Positions 9,817 to 20,070 of a stretch of DNA of 47,899 bases are shown here, piece after piece (position 1 is the stretch's first letter; each line of letters starts with the position of its first letter). The DNA is from Candidatus Heimdallarchaeota archaeon (GTDB taxonomy: Archaea > Asgardarchaeota > Heimdallarchaeia > Heimdallarchaeales > Kariarchaeaceae). The stretch covers positions 1 through 47,899 of the forward strand of contig JALWRB010000356.1 of assembly GCA_027077875.1 (NCBI GenBank). The letters run 5' to 3'. The translations under genes were made by a program, and so were the position numbers. Below the pieces are notes generated by a model. It had not been told where the DNA came from. It ran no database searches and saw nothing but the letters and a program-made list of their open reading frames with translations.

Positions 9817-11859
9817 ATGATACAGACAGAAGTAGATAATCTGAAGGTCAATGATTTTATAGTAAATCCTGCGACCAGTCAACTTCAAAAGAGGGAAAAT
9901 TTCTACAAATTGATAATATTGGTACTACAGATTATCTCCGTTTCGACAATCATAATTCTAGTAGCGGTTATATCCATAATGGTGTGGTTTGGAAGTCCCA
10001 TGTTCGCCTATCCAGACAGGTTGCTTCAGATGGTGACAGAGAACAAATGGTTTCCAGAGGATCATTTCGAGGACGGTGAGTATGGAGCTCTCGCGGCGAT
10101 AGCAGGTACATTTATGGTGGGTATCCCTGCCCTCATTCTATCTATAATTTGGGGCGTAGGTCTGGCCATATTTCTGAGTGAATATACCCGAGAAAGCATA
10201 GCTAGAAAAATCCAACCTGCAGTTGAATTCGTCGCTTCCGTCCCGTCGGTGATCTTTGGAATGATCGCATTCACATATTTCTTTAGTTGGTTTTCAGAAT
10301 TCTTCACTCAGGAATGGATCCGAGGCATTATGCTTTTCTTTGGATACAAAGTTGAGGTAATTCCAAAGGGTACATATCTCGCTGCTGCTGTTGCTTTAGC
10401 TTTTATGACGACCCCAATAATCGCATCAATCTCACTTGATGCTATGAGGTCCACACCTTTGATGCTGCGAAATTCAGCAAAGGCATTTGGAGCAACAAAA
10501 TGGGAGATTTTCAAGACAGTTGTCTACCCACACTCCAAAAAGACGATCTTTGCCAGCATCCTTCTAGGATTCGGAAGGGCGATTGGTGAGACCATGGTCG
10601 TCCTCATGGTTCTGGGAAATGCACCAGTATTGAAACTAGATCTTCTAGTAAATGGCATGACCATGACCTCGGTCATCAGTGGGTACTGGGGAGAAGCATC
10701 TGAAGGATCCTCACTCCAAGCAGCCCTCTTCGTCCTTGGGCTCTTGCTCTTGTCAATAACTGCCATAGTTGTATACCTCGCTTCTCTGATAACAAGTGAG
10801 AATAAAGCAGTGTTCAGATTTGTAGACGTCCTACTCAAACCATTCAATTACATTGGAGATGGGCTCGGATCAATGGCTCAGAGGTTTATGCAAGAGCTTG
10901 AGTTAACCGAAATGCAGATTGCCAAGATGTCGAAGAGAAGGAAATTGGCCAACATCATTATCGGAGTATTGCTTGGAACTATCCTGTTGAGTTTCATACT
11001 TGCAGTTTACGTATCAATTGGGAGGTTCCTGATCTCTGGTATGGACTATTTTTTTGCCCCAGGTGAGACATCATCCATGTATCGAATCAATGTCACATTA
11101 AGGGGTGATCCCAAAAACACATTTGTCAGACTGGGACTGATAGGGTTGTTCACAGCCATCACGGGAACTATCTCTATCGTTACCATGTCCGCAGCCATCT
11201 CCTTCCCAGTAGCGACAATAACTGGTATTTATCTCTCAGAATTTGCACCAGAAGGGAGACTCACCATCTGGATACGCCAGTCGATAATAAACATCAATGC
11301 AATCCCCTCAATCGTAGTGGGGCTGTTTGTCTATGCACTATTCAGCGTGGGTCTTAACATGGGTGCCGGAATCCTCCCCGGATCAATAGCGCTTTCGATT
11401 ATGATGATACCAATCATTACGACCAACACCATTGAGGCCTTGAACAACATCCCCTCACATCACATGTCATCTGCAATAGCTCTGGGGGCTACACGATGGG
11501 AAGCGTTCTGGAAACATAAATTCCCCTATGCATTACCAAACATCTTCACTGGGTATTTACTAGGATCTGCAAGAGTTTCAGGAGAGACTGCACCATTGCT
11601 CTTTACAGCAGCTACTTTCACACCTCCCGCCACACCGATACCCACTAACCTTACACACCAAGCTATCCGAGTACTGCCCTATGAGATTTACTACCGATTG
11701 TTGTATACGACGACAAGGGTGAATGGAGAGAAGGTAGGATCCGATTGGGCAGTTGCAGCCTCGGTCGTACTCATGCTCTTTGTCCTCACTCTAACAGTTG
11801 CGGGATATTTTGTAAGGACGATCATCAGAAGGCGATATGCCTACAACGGAGAAATATAG
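9817..11859 (+). CDS. Fused PstC-PstA phosphate ABC transporter permease
   Basis: 680 aa with two permease modules, each with an EAA-like loop ('GATKWEIFKTVVYPHSKKTI' and 'GATRWEAFWKHKFPYALPNI') and 'GRAIGET'/'ARVSGETAP' motifs. Confidence 0.9.
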   Translation: MIQTEVDNLKVNDFIVNPATSQLQKRENFYKLIILVLQIISVSTIIILVAVISIMVWFGSPMFAYPDRLLQMVTENKWFPEDHFEDGEYGALAAIAGTFMVGIPALILSIIWGVGLAIFLSEYTRESIARKIQPAVEFVASVPSVIFGMIAFTYFFSWFSEFFTQEWIRGIMLFFGYKVEVIPKGTYLAAAVALAFMTTPIIASISLDAMRSTPLMLRNSAKAFGATKWEIFKTVVYPHSKKTIFASILLGFGRAIGETMVVLMVLGNAPVLKLDLLVNGMTMTSVISGYWGEASEGSSLQAALFVLGLLLLSITAIVVYLASLITSENKAVFRFVDVLLKPFNYIGDGLGSMAQRFMQELELTEMQIAKMSKRRKLANIIIGVLLGTILLSFILAVYVSIGRFLISGMDYFFAPGETSSMYRINVTLRGDPKNTFVRLGLIGLFTAITGTISIVTMSAAISFPVATITGIYLSEFAPEGRLTIWIRQSIININAIPSIVVGLFVYALFSVGLNMGAGILPGSIALSIMMIPIITTNTIEALNNIPSHHMSSAIALGATRWEAFWKHKFPYALPNIFTGYLLGSARVSGETAPLLFTAATFTPPATPIPTNLTHQAIRVLPYEIYYRLLYTTTRVNGEKVGSDWAVAASVVLMLFVLTLTVAGYFVRTIIRRRYAYNGEI

Positions 11860-12753
11860 GTGAACAAAATGAGTAAACAGAAGACAGAAATCAAAGAATT
11901 CAACACACCGGAAGAATTCTACCGGAAATACCTAAAGATTAGAGAGGAACACAGATCAAAGGGATTCGAGAACCAATTTCCCAACTTCTCAGATAAGGAG
12001 ACTGAAGTAGAATTCAGGAATTTCCATATTGCTTATGAGGAGAAGCCATGGACCCTCTACAACATAGACTTGAAAATACCTAAGAACAAGATAGTAGCTA
12101 TTATTGGCCCGTCAGGTTGTGGTAAGTCAACACTCCTTAGGTCGATAAACAGGATGAATGAAGAAATGGCTAAGATAAGAACTCAGGGTGAAATCCTCAT
12201 AGAAGGTGAGAACATCTACTCTCCAAAAGTAAACAAGATGAGACTGAGAACCCAAGTTGGAATGGTCTTCCAGAAGCCACAACCATTTCCTAGGTCGATA
12301 TATGAGAACATCGCCTTCGGACCTAAGCTACATGGAATTAAGAAGAAGGAACAATTGGACAGGATAGTTGAGAGTTCTTTGCAATCGGTAGGTCTATTCG
12401 AGGAGATTGAGGGGAGACTGGATGACCACGCGTACGGTTTGTCAGGTGGGCAACAGCAACGGTTATGCATTGCAAGAACCATCGCAGTTAGACCCCAGAT
12501 AATACTCGCAGACGAGCCTGCTTCTGCTCTTGATCCAAAATCTACCTATCAAATCGAAGATCTACTACTAAAGCTGAAAGAGGACTTCACGGTTGTAATA
12601 GTCACCCACAACATGCAGCAAGCCGCCCGCATTTCAGACTACTCAATTTTTATGTACAACGGAGTTGTGGTCGAATACGACAAGACGGAGAATATCTTCG
12701 AGAAGCCAGTATACGAGTTAACCGAGAACTATATCTCGGGTAGGTTTGGATAG
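11860..12753 (+). CDS. pstB: Phosphate ABC transporter ATP-binding protein PstB
   Basis: Walker A 'GPSGCGKST', signature 'LSGGQQQRLCIARTIA', Walker B 'ILADEPASALDP'; directly follows pstCA. Confidence 0.95.
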   Translation: MNKMSKQKTEIKEFNTPEEFYRKYLKIREEHRSKGFENQFPNFSDKETEVEFRNFHIAYEEKPWTLYNIDLKIPKNKIVAIIGPSGCGKSTLLRSINRMNEEMAKIRTQGEILIEGENIYSPKVNKMRLRTQVGMVFQKPQPFPRSIYENIAFGPKLHGIKKKEQLDRIVESSLQSVGLFEEIEGRLDDHAYGLSGGQQQRLCIARTIAVRPQIILADEPASALDPKSTYQIEDLLLKLKEDFTVVIVTHNMQQAARISDYSIFMYNGVVVEYDKTENIFEKPVYELTENYISGRFG

Positions 12754-12764
12754 GAGGAGAGGAA

Positions 12765-13481
12765 GTGACACTTAGAGTTAGCTTAACACAACAACTGGAT
12801 GAGCTGAGGACACGGATCAGACACATGCTCACTATGTCAGAACACAATATCAACTCGGTATCACAATTGTTCTCTTTCAGTGGGGAAGAACTAAACACAC
12901 TCAATATTGAGGAGGTTCTGGAAGGAGTAAAGAGGAGGGATATGGAACTCAGGATCCAAGGGGACATGACCGAAGATATCGTGATGAAAATTCTCTCTCT
13001 TCAAGCACCTGTTGGCAAAGATTTGAGATTGACACTCAGTACCTTCAGAATAATCTATGACCTAGAACGTATATCCAGAGATTCTCTGCACACATTCGAG
13101 CATTTTGTCAACTTCGTCATAGCCTTCCAGTCAGGTGAGATGGACAAGGCGACACTACTCAATTTCTTCAATAGACTGTATGAAGGATCTAAGGCTATAA
13201 TTCGTCTTCTAAAACAGTTTGAGATGATCTACTTCGGCACCCTGAGTTCTGACATCGAGAAGTTATTGGAAGAAGCACGAGCCAATGATACAATTCTCGA
13301 CAACCTCTATCAAGATGGGGTCAGGGAAATAGAACAAAGTGACAAGGTACTCGTCAATAACCTCACACAAAATTCAGCCCTATTCGGTTTAAGATCGATT
13401 GAAAGAGTTGGAGATCATGCATGCAATCTCCTTGAAAGAGCATTGTATATTCAGACCGCCAAGAAGTACGCTGTCTCCTAG
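12765..13481 (+). CDS. phoU: PhoU family phosphate uptake regulator
   Basis: PhoU-like helical pattern ('APVGKDLRLTLSTFRIIYDLERISRD', 'RSIERVGDHACNLLERALYI'); downstream of pstB. Confidence 0.85.
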   Translation: MTLRVSLTQQLDELRTRIRHMLTMSEHNINSVSQLFSFSGEELNTLNIEEVLEGVKRRDMELRIQGDMTEDIVMKILSLQAPVGKDLRLTLSTFRIIYDLERISRDSLHTFEHFVNFVIAFQSGEMDKATLLNFFNRLYEGSKAIIRLLKQFEMIYFGTLSSDIEKLLEEARANDTILDNLYQDGVREIEQSDKVLVNNLTQNSALFGLRSIERVGDHACNLLERALYIQTAKKYAVS

Positions 13482-14179
13482 AACAGTGACCTGAGGAATG
13501 CAATCATCTGCTTCTTTCCAATCTTTGATGTCCCATATTCTCGGTTTCTAAAGGTATAACCAAACTCACAGATTGTCCCATCCCTAGGGAATGCCTTGAG
13601 TATATCGAAGAGGAACTTGTAACCAGTGGCGCTCAAGAGATTATTATTCTCAATGAGATCCATAATCAGATCTACCTTGCCTCCGAAGAATCCTGACATA
13701 AGATCTGAGGGTCTCTGTCTTCTTCTGATAAAGAGCGCCCACCATCCAAGTGTCTGTGCTCCCCATGATATCAGTTTCCGTGTGAAAGGCCACTCCTCAA
13801 CGTGATCACGTCGACCAATGACAAGATCAACCTCTTGACCAAAGCACTTGATGGCATCAGCTATAGATTCAGGTGGATGCTGGAAATCTCCATCAATTAC
13901 CATAAAATATGGTCGTTTTACTAGTTTCAGAGCATCGGCTATGGAGATGGTCAACCCGTGAATGTCCTCATTCTTCCTATCCAGAAGTCTGATGGAAGGA
14001 TTGGATCGATTTAGCTCCTGAACTATCTCAGATGTTCCGTCTGTCGATCCATCGTCGGCTACAATGATCTCTATACCTTCATATAATGAGGCGATTGTCT
14101 CACATAGCCGCCCGATATTCTGGGATTCATTAAGCGTAGGAATGATTATCGACAGATCAGAGGGGTTCAACAACCACAA
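13478..14179 (-). CDS. Family 2 glycosyltransferase (dolichol-phosphate mannosyltransferase-like)
   Basis: 'LSIIIPTLNESQNIGRL', 'IEIIVADDGSTDGT', 'FMVIDGDFQHPPE'. Confidence 0.88.
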   Translation of the reverse strand: MWLLNPSDLSIIIPTLNESQNIGRLCETIASLYEGIEIIVADDGSTDGTSEIVQELNRSNPSIRLLDRKNEDIHGLTISIADALKLVKRPYFMVIDGDFQHPPESIADAIKCFGQEVDLVIGRRDHVEEWPFTRKLISWGAQTLGWWALFIRRRQRPSDLMSGFFGGKVDLIMDLIENNNLLSATGYKFLFDILKAFPRDGTICEFGYTFRNREYGTSKIGKKQMIAFLRSLF

Positions 14180-14268
14180 AGATGTTTGGGATTATTTAGA
14201 CCTTGAGTTTCGGTTTCAGTTCGAGTCTGTAGGCTTGTATTTTTCAAGGGATGTGAGGGAGTCTATCT

Positions 14269-14610
14269 ATGAGTGAAGTCAAAGAGAGAATGGAGAAAGT
14301 TCTTGACTTCTTCCACGAGGAGAACTACAAATTTGAGGCAGATTTCAGCAGTCCAGAAGGAGAGAGGGTAGTTGTACTGAGGAAGTATGATATACGAGTC
14401 ACCCTATTTCAGGAGGAGAAGGGTATCAGTTTCGATATATACGCAGATCTCAAAGGAGTGTACGAATTTGGAGATATGCATGTTCTTCTCACAGCGATGC
14501 TCAGGGCGAAGGATCATTGTCTGAAGCTTGGATTGAGGGAAAGGAACACCACCGAAAGACTATACCCACCAGATCGCCGAGGGGAGAATACCGAGACTTC
14601 AGGACTCTAG
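14269..14610 (+). CDS. Hypothetical protein
   Basis: 113-aa ORF in the gap between oppositely oriented genes; no family recognised. Confidence 0.6.
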   Translation: MSEVKERMEKVLDFFHEENYKFEADFSSPEGERVVVLRKYDIRVTLFQEEKGISFDIYADLKGVYEFGDMHVLLTAMLRAKDHCLKLGLRERNTTERLYPPDRRGENTETSGL

Positions 14611-15627
14611 TGACTTGTACAGGTCCAATAGAATCTTCTCACTATCATCCCAGGTGCGCTTTTCAAGAAGTGGTGCATCACTGCTGAGTGCCTCTATCAT
14701 CTTAGAGCCAAGGTCGTCCTCTGTTGCAGATATAATTCCAGGATCTGGCATCATGTTAAGTGCAACTATTGGCTTCTCGAACAGAGCGTACTCACCCGTT
14801 TTCCAAACACTTTCTTGTGAATAGAATTGCTGAAACCTTGGATCTGGATTTCCATAGATAGCAAGACAGACATCTGAAGCGTTGATATATGACCCTAATT
14901 CTTCAATCTGTTTGTAGCCCAGAAACATGATGTTCGGAGATATTTTCGCAGCCCTCCTCTCCAACCTTTTGCGATCTGCACCGTCTCCAATAACCCAGAG
15001 TTTGGAATTGGGGACTGCTTTCTCAACCTCCTTGAACTTGAGGAAGAGAGTCTCAAATGGTTTCAGCCGCGTGAGGACAGAAACTATGAGGAAGACCTTG
15101 TCCTCTGGTTTGACTCCTACTGACCTTCTTACATCATCACTTTCAATCTTAACAGTCAGAGATTTCTGTGGGTAATTAGGCACTACAACCACGTGTTTGG
15201 CCCCCAAAGCCTTTGCTCGTTCCCCCAAGTACCTGTTGGCAACCACCGTGACCGTAGCCTTCCTGTACAGGAGCTTTTCAATTCCGATTGCTATTTTCCA
15301 AATGAGGATGGATCTGCTGTAGAAGTACATATTCGTTGCGAAACCGGTTCGCACATCGTAAACTATCTTCTTCCTTCTGAATAGTAGAGCTAGGGCGGGA
15401 AAATCAGGAATGTTTGAGTAGTGCAATATCGATCCTCTTGCAATTAATCCCTGAACAAATAGAGTGAGATACCTCATGAGGAGACTCAAGGGGCGTATCG
15501 GTGTAGAGCTAATAAACGGCTTCCGAACCTCAACGTGATATCCTGCCTTTCTCAGTGATTTGACCTCATATTTTACGCGTGTAGCCTTGTCAGGGTAAAG
15601 GCTTAGAACAGATACTTTCGTCAACAA
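14599..15627 (-). CDS. Group 1 (GT4-like) glycosyltransferase
   Basis: 'VSVLTRLKPFETLFLKF', 'KLWVIGDGADRKRLE', 'ASDVCLAIYG', 'GEYALFEKPIVA'. Confidence 0.85.
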   Translation of the reverse strand: MLTKVSVLSLYPDKATRVKYEVKSLRKAGYHVEVRKPFISSTPIRPLSLLMRYLTLFVQGLIARGSILHYSNIPDFPALALLFRRKKIVYDVRTGFATNMYFYSRSILIWKIAIGIEKLLYRKATVTVVANRYLGERAKALGAKHVVVVPNYPQKSLTVKIESDDVRRSVGVKPEDKVFLIVSVLTRLKPFETLFLKFKEVEKAVPNSKLWVIGDGADRKRLERRAAKISPNIMFLGYKQIEELGSYINASDVCLAIYGNPDPRFQQFYSQESVWKTGEYALFEKPIVALNMMPDPGIISATEDDLGSKMIEALSSDAPLLEKRTWDDSEKILLDLYKSLES

Positions 15628-15726
15628 TTCTTAATTCAGATAGGATTATTTAATATGAGCTTATTGAGGTGAAATTACTCCAAACATGTAGAAACCCATA
15701 TTACTTAGATCCTTCGTAATGTAGAT

Positions 15727-16707
15727 ATGAAAGTCGGGCTGATAGGTCTGGGTCACTGGGGGAAGAACCATGCAAGAGTTCTGGGGAACTTCAAATCAGA
15801 AGGAGAAATAGAGGAGCTCTACTTCTTCGACATCGACAAGAACCAGCTGGAACGCATGAGTAAATTCCACAATGCCACACCAATTGAAAGTATTGAGGAT
15901 ATGAGTCGGTTGGATCTGGATGCAGTTGACATCGTTGTTCCGGCAAACCTACACTTCAAAGTGGCCAAGCATTTCGTCGAGACAGGGGTTAAGACCTTCA
16001 TCGAAAAGCCATTCACAGATAAGGAAGAAGACGCGCTCAAGTTAATAGACATGGCAACCAATCCAGAGAGTGACATAATGGTCGGTCATATCTTCAGGTT
16101 TCACTCCGCGGTTAAGAAGGCCAAAGATCTCATCAAATCTGGGCAGATCGGAAAACCCCTTGTGGCTGATATTAGAAGAACTGCATATGGAGTCCCCAGA
16201 AAGGATAATGGAGTTGTATTCTCTCTCGCCATCCACGATCTAGACCTGTTTGGTTACCTTGTAGGACTGGACAAACCCAAGAGTGTAGAAGCAATCTCCT
16301 CCAAGATTGTTGGTCCAACTGAAGATCATGCATTCATCAAGGTTGAGTACCACGATTCCGAATTTATCGGAATAGCGGAAGAATCATGGATGCACCCACA
16401 CCAAGAAAAGTCTAGAACCTGTGCTGTTCAGGGAACAAATGGTGTTGTCTCGCTTGATTTTCTTAAGCCATCAGAGATTCTTTTTCACAGTAAGTATATT
16501 GACTTTGACCGACGGCTCGTTGATAATGGGACCTTTACACAGACCCTTCCCTTTAAGGAACCACTAACAGAGGAAATCAGGCATTTTCTGATGAACTCTC
16601 GAGAGAATAGACCGTTCGAAGCTGGCCCGGAAGTTGGTCTTAATGCAGTTAGACTCTGTAATAGCGCCATAGAGAGTGCCAATACTGGAAGACCAGTTGA
16701 TCTGTAA
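15727..16707 (+). CDS. Gfo/Idh/MocA family oxidoreductase
   Basis: N-terminal 'VGLIGLGHWGKNHARVLGNF', 'FIEKPFTD' motif. Confidence 0.9.
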   Translation: MKVGLIGLGHWGKNHARVLGNFKSEGEIEELYFFDIDKNQLERMSKFHNATPIESIEDMSRLDLDAVDIVVPANLHFKVAKHFVETGVKTFIEKPFTDKEEDALKLIDMATNPESDIMVGHIFRFHSAVKKAKDLIKSGQIGKPLVADIRRTAYGVPRKDNGVVFSLAIHDLDLFGYLVGLDKPKSVEAISSKIVGPTEDHAFIKVEYHDSEFIGIAEESWMHPHQEKSRTCAVQGTNGVVSLDFLKPSEILFHSKYIDFDRRLVDNGTFTQTLPFKEPLTEEIRHFLMNSRENRPFEAGPEVGLNAVRLCNSAIESANTGRPVDL

Positions 16708-16816
16708 AAACGTGACCTGTCATAAAATACCTGTAAATCCAGAATACAGACAATATTCCGTAAAGAACACTGACAAATATTATTGAAATATCCCTAGGTT
16801 AGTTTTATTCTTAAGA

Positions 16817-16825
16817 CTTTATATA
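16817..16825 (+). promoter_or_regulatory. Archaeal TATA-like element (CTTTATATA) upstream of surface protein gene
   Basis: A/T-rich TATA-like sequence ~26-34 nt upstream of the ATG at 16851. Confidence 0.4.
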
Positions 16826-16850
16826 GAAGATTGAATACCTTGTATATAAT

Positions 16851-19193
16851 ATGAACAAGGCAGGTTTAGGTCTAGTCCTAACAGTACTACTTGTACTTTC
16901 TGTAAATAGCTCAACTGGAGTAATTTACAGTGGAACTGGCCCTTCTCAGATAAATGCTATCAATATAGACCAAACTTCTGGAGTTCCAGGGGATGTTATA
17001 ACTGGATCTGTAGACTTAACCATAAATGATACATTGGGTTACGTTAGTGTAGCGTTGTACTATAAGAATCAAACCTCGGGATATTTTGATTACATCGACT
17101 GGATATATGCCAACTCGACTGCCCAATTCGAGTTTGTAATCCAAGATTACTGGCCTTCTGGAGAATTTTTCTTCAATACAGTTTATCTATCTCTGGCAAA
17201 CTATGACGGTGAATACTTCTACAATAACACTGACTTCACCAGTCCGTCATTCACTGTTTCGGGTACGAACTTTGACAGTAGCCCACCGACCCTTGTATCG
17301 TTTGATGTCAATGGGACAACTTTCTATGCAGGAGATACCATTAAGTTCCAGATTATTCTCCTTGATGCGAATCCCGAATCATATCAGGGATTCTCCCTCA
17401 GCTGGCTTAACGGAACAGTATGGCAGAGTTCCTTCTACCTTAGTTTCACGATGAATCAGACCTACGCTGATGGAAGTGTGCAGTATCTGGCATATTATAC
17501 AGTATCTCCTTATGAATTCGCGGGTAGGCATTCAATAGCTAATATTTACCTCTTCGACAAGGCAGGAAACGGGAGGACTTACTACAATGCCTCCGACTAC
17601 ATTATGGCCTTAGACATTGTAGGTACAACCCCTGATACAGATGCTCCGCAGATACTCTCACTTACGACTGTGGGCACCATGCAGCGAGGACGTTACAATG
17701 TAATGGACATGACGTTCCTCGAAACAGGATCAGGTCTTAACTATGCTTGGTTAAGGTTTGACAACGCTGCAGGAGGCAGAATTGATGCGTATTTCTACAA
17801 CACCAGTAGCAGCGAAGCGAGAGCAAGCATATGGGTGGATGCCTCTAAGAATCTTGGAACCTATACACTTACTTCAATTTATGTCATAGATAATATAGGA
17901 AATGTAGATTCCACACTTGACACGGAACCAGTTGTCAGTTTCGAGCTCATCGAAAAACAACCCATCTCCATTTCTGTAACAGGATACAATAATGTAAACG
18001 AAACAGGGAATTATGTCTATGGATCGATCTACCTTAACAACACACTTCCACCACGAACAGGTAGTATGGAGGCCAGAATTGAATCTGCAAGTGGAAGTTA
18101 TATGACCACATTGTCCATAGGCTTGGAGGTGGTGAATGACACAGAACTGAGCTACAGCTTCAGGGTCGAGGACTACATCTCATTCGGAAATGGATCAGTT
18201 CTAACCATTAGCTCTGTGTCCATTTCTGATATTGCTTGGGCAGGGATGTATTTCTACGATGTCGAAAATTACACTTCCCCTCAAATTACTCTTTTCAGAA
18301 CTGGCTCTCCATTATTGGATAGAGCTTACTTCTCGAATTCGGTAGCAAAAGTTGGGACATCTGTTGATTTCATCGTTGAGACGAGTGCTACTGATTTTAG
18401 CAGTTTTAACCTTATTACATCTTTCACTGATGTGAATAACAACACGTGGAATGAGACATTCTATGGAAACTACCAGAGCCCAGGAATCTATAAAGCAACC
18501 ATAAACCTGGGTCCGTATACATACTTGGATGTAGTCAGGATTGACGTGGCGTCCCTAGTGATTTATGACAATTACGGGTCTGCGTATGAATACTCTCAGA
18601 GCGATGTCTCATATCCGAATCGTGTTGATGTCTACGCAGGTTACCTGAATGGAACAATCGATCCAACCAACGGGTCTGTAATAGAGCACGAAATGGTCGA
18701 CTTCAATCTAGAGGTTTACAGCAACTATTCGTTCTACCAGATAGTTGACATAACCATCGACATAACCCAACCGGACGGATCCAAGATCTCATTCTATGAC
18801 CTTGGAAGATCGTTCTCACCTCTGTCGACATACTATAACATCTTTACAGTGCAATTCACCCAGAATGGAGAGCATGATGTTAATGTATTTATCAAATCAG
18901 AATACGGATTCACCTACGAATTTACCTATATCTGGTTTGTCAATGCCACATTTGGGACAGGTTCAACTGGAGGAAATTCTTCGGAGAGCTCAACCTCAGA
19001 CGGTTCGGACACGAATAGTTCCTCTGTAGTAACTGTTACTTCAGATCCAGATGGGAATACCACATCATCTGATGGAAATGTAACTGGACCACCGACCCTT
19101 GAGAATCCTCTTCCTGGCTTCGAATTCCCCGTAGCATTGTTCAGCATTTTCGGTACACTCGTCGTTGTGAGAAGAAGAAAACTCAAGATTTGA
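16851..19193 (+). CDS. Large secreted, cell-surface protein with C-terminal PGF-CTERM-like anchor
   Basis: Signal peptide; repeated beta-sandwich-like modules rich in N/S/T and Y; S/T/N/G-rich stalk; C-term 'PLPGFEFPVALFSIFGTLVVVRRRKLKI'. Confidence 0.8.
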   Translation: MNKAGLGLVLTVLLVLSVNSSTGVIYSGTGPSQINAINIDQTSGVPGDVITGSVDLTINDTLGYVSVALYYKNQTSGYFDYIDWIYANSTAQFEFVIQDYWPSGEFFFNTVYLSLANYDGEYFYNNTDFTSPSFTVSGTNFDSSPPTLVSFDVNGTTFYAGDTIKFQIILLDANPESYQGFSLSWLNGTVWQSSFYLSFTMNQTYADGSVQYLAYYTVSPYEFAGRHSIANIYLFDKAGNGRTYYNASDYIMALDIVGTTPDTDAPQILSLTTVGTMQRGRYNVMDMTFLETGSGLNYAWLRFDNAAGGRIDAYFYNTSSSEARASIWVDASKNLGTYTLTSIYVIDNIGNVDSTLDTEPVVSFELIEKQPISISVTGYNNVNETGNYVYGSIYLNNTLPPRTGSMEARIESASGSYMTTLSIGLEVVNDTELSYSFRVEDYISFGNGSVLTISSVSISDIAWAGMYFYDVENYTSPQITLFRTGSPLLDRAYFSNSVAKVGTSVDFIVETSATDFSSFNLITSFTDVNNNTWNETFYGNYQSPGIYKATINLGPYTYLDVVRIDVASLVIYDNYGSAYEYSQSDVSYPNRVDVYAGYLNGTIDPTNGSVIEHEMVDFNLEVYSNYSFYQIVDITIDITQPDGSKISFYDLGRSFSPLSTYYNIFTVQFTQNGEHDVNVFIKSEYGFTYEFTYIWFVNATFGTGSTGGNSSESSTSDGSDTNSSSVVTVTSDPDGNTTSSDGNVTGPPTLENPLPGFEFPVALFSIFGTLVVVRRRKLKI

Positions 19194-19250
19194 TAATTTA
19201 ACCTAGGATAAAAGGAAATTCTTATTAATTCAGGTGAGTAACTATATTTG

Positions 19251-19270
19251 TCGGGTACATTTGTGCCCGA
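19251..19270. repeat. 20-bp near-perfect inverted repeat (TCGGGTACA-TT-TGTGCCCGA)
   Basis: Self-complementary in RNA with one G-U pair; lies 58 bp after the surface protein stop. Confidence 0.5.
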
Positions 19271-19479
19271 CTACCCTCCCCCCACTAAATACTACTTTCT
19301 TTTAAGGAAATAAATAGTATCACAACAGTGACCCGTATCACCGAATTCTCTATCTTCCCATCCGATCGGAGGAGTTCCAAATCAATCTTTAAGGTCATTA
19401 CGAAAACGATTTTATAATGTTCCGAGTATATTTTATTGAGGGATAGATATTTCTATCGCCTCTGGAAAGGTTATCAATC

Positions 19480-20025
19480 GTGGTCGTCAGTGAGGCAGAG
19501 CGTCAAACGCTTATAGATATGGTTGAGGACGTTGCAGGACCAGAAGTAAAGAAGGTCGCGATCCTCCTCTTCAACGAGAAGGAGGAAGTTACAGACGAGA
19601 TGATAGCTGATCAACTAGATGTGAAATTAGATGAGGTTCGTAAAGCCCTCTACAAACTCTTGGATCTTGAAATTGCATCGTTCAGAAAAGTGAGGGATAA
19701 ACAGACGGGATGGTTTATCTATTTCTGGAAATTAGAACCTGAAAAAATCACGTCAGTGGTCATCAAGAAACAGAGAGCAGTCCACTTTAAGATCCTTGAA
19801 AGGCTTCAATACGAACGGGAGAACATGTTCTTCCACTGCAGCTCTAAAGACTGTTTCAGGAAGACCTTCCAGGAAGCAATGGAGCTTGACTTTGAATGTG
19901 ACAAGTGTTTTCTCCCCCTGGTCGATTTTGACAACAGCACGATCATTACCATCCTAGAGAAGAAGGCTGAAGAGGTTCAAAATCTGATAGACAAACAACT
20001 AGAACGTGTCAAATCCTTGAGATAG
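19480..20025 (+). CDS. tfe: Transcription factor E (TFE / TFIIE-alpha-like)
   Basis: N-terminal winged helix 'EVTDEMIADQLDVKLDEVRKALYKLLDLEIAS' plus zinc ribbon 'FHCSSKDCFRKTFQEAMELDFECDKCFLPL'. Confidence 0.92.
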   Translation: MVVSEAERQTLIDMVEDVAGPEVKKVAILLFNEKEEVTDEMIADQLDVKLDEVRKALYKLLDLEIASFRKVRDKQTGWFIYFWKLEPEKITSVVIKKQRAVHFKILERLQYERENMFFHCSSKDCFRKTFQEAMELDFECDKCFLPLVDFDNSTIITILEKKAEEVQNLIDKQLERVKSLR

Positions 20026-20070
20026 AGCTGTGCCATAGGTATAATTATAAATATCTAGAAAATTCTGAAA

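Noticed and set aside
18796-19029. Alternative-frame ORFs in the surface protein gene
   Set aside because: Shadow frames in low-complexity coding sequence without their own support.
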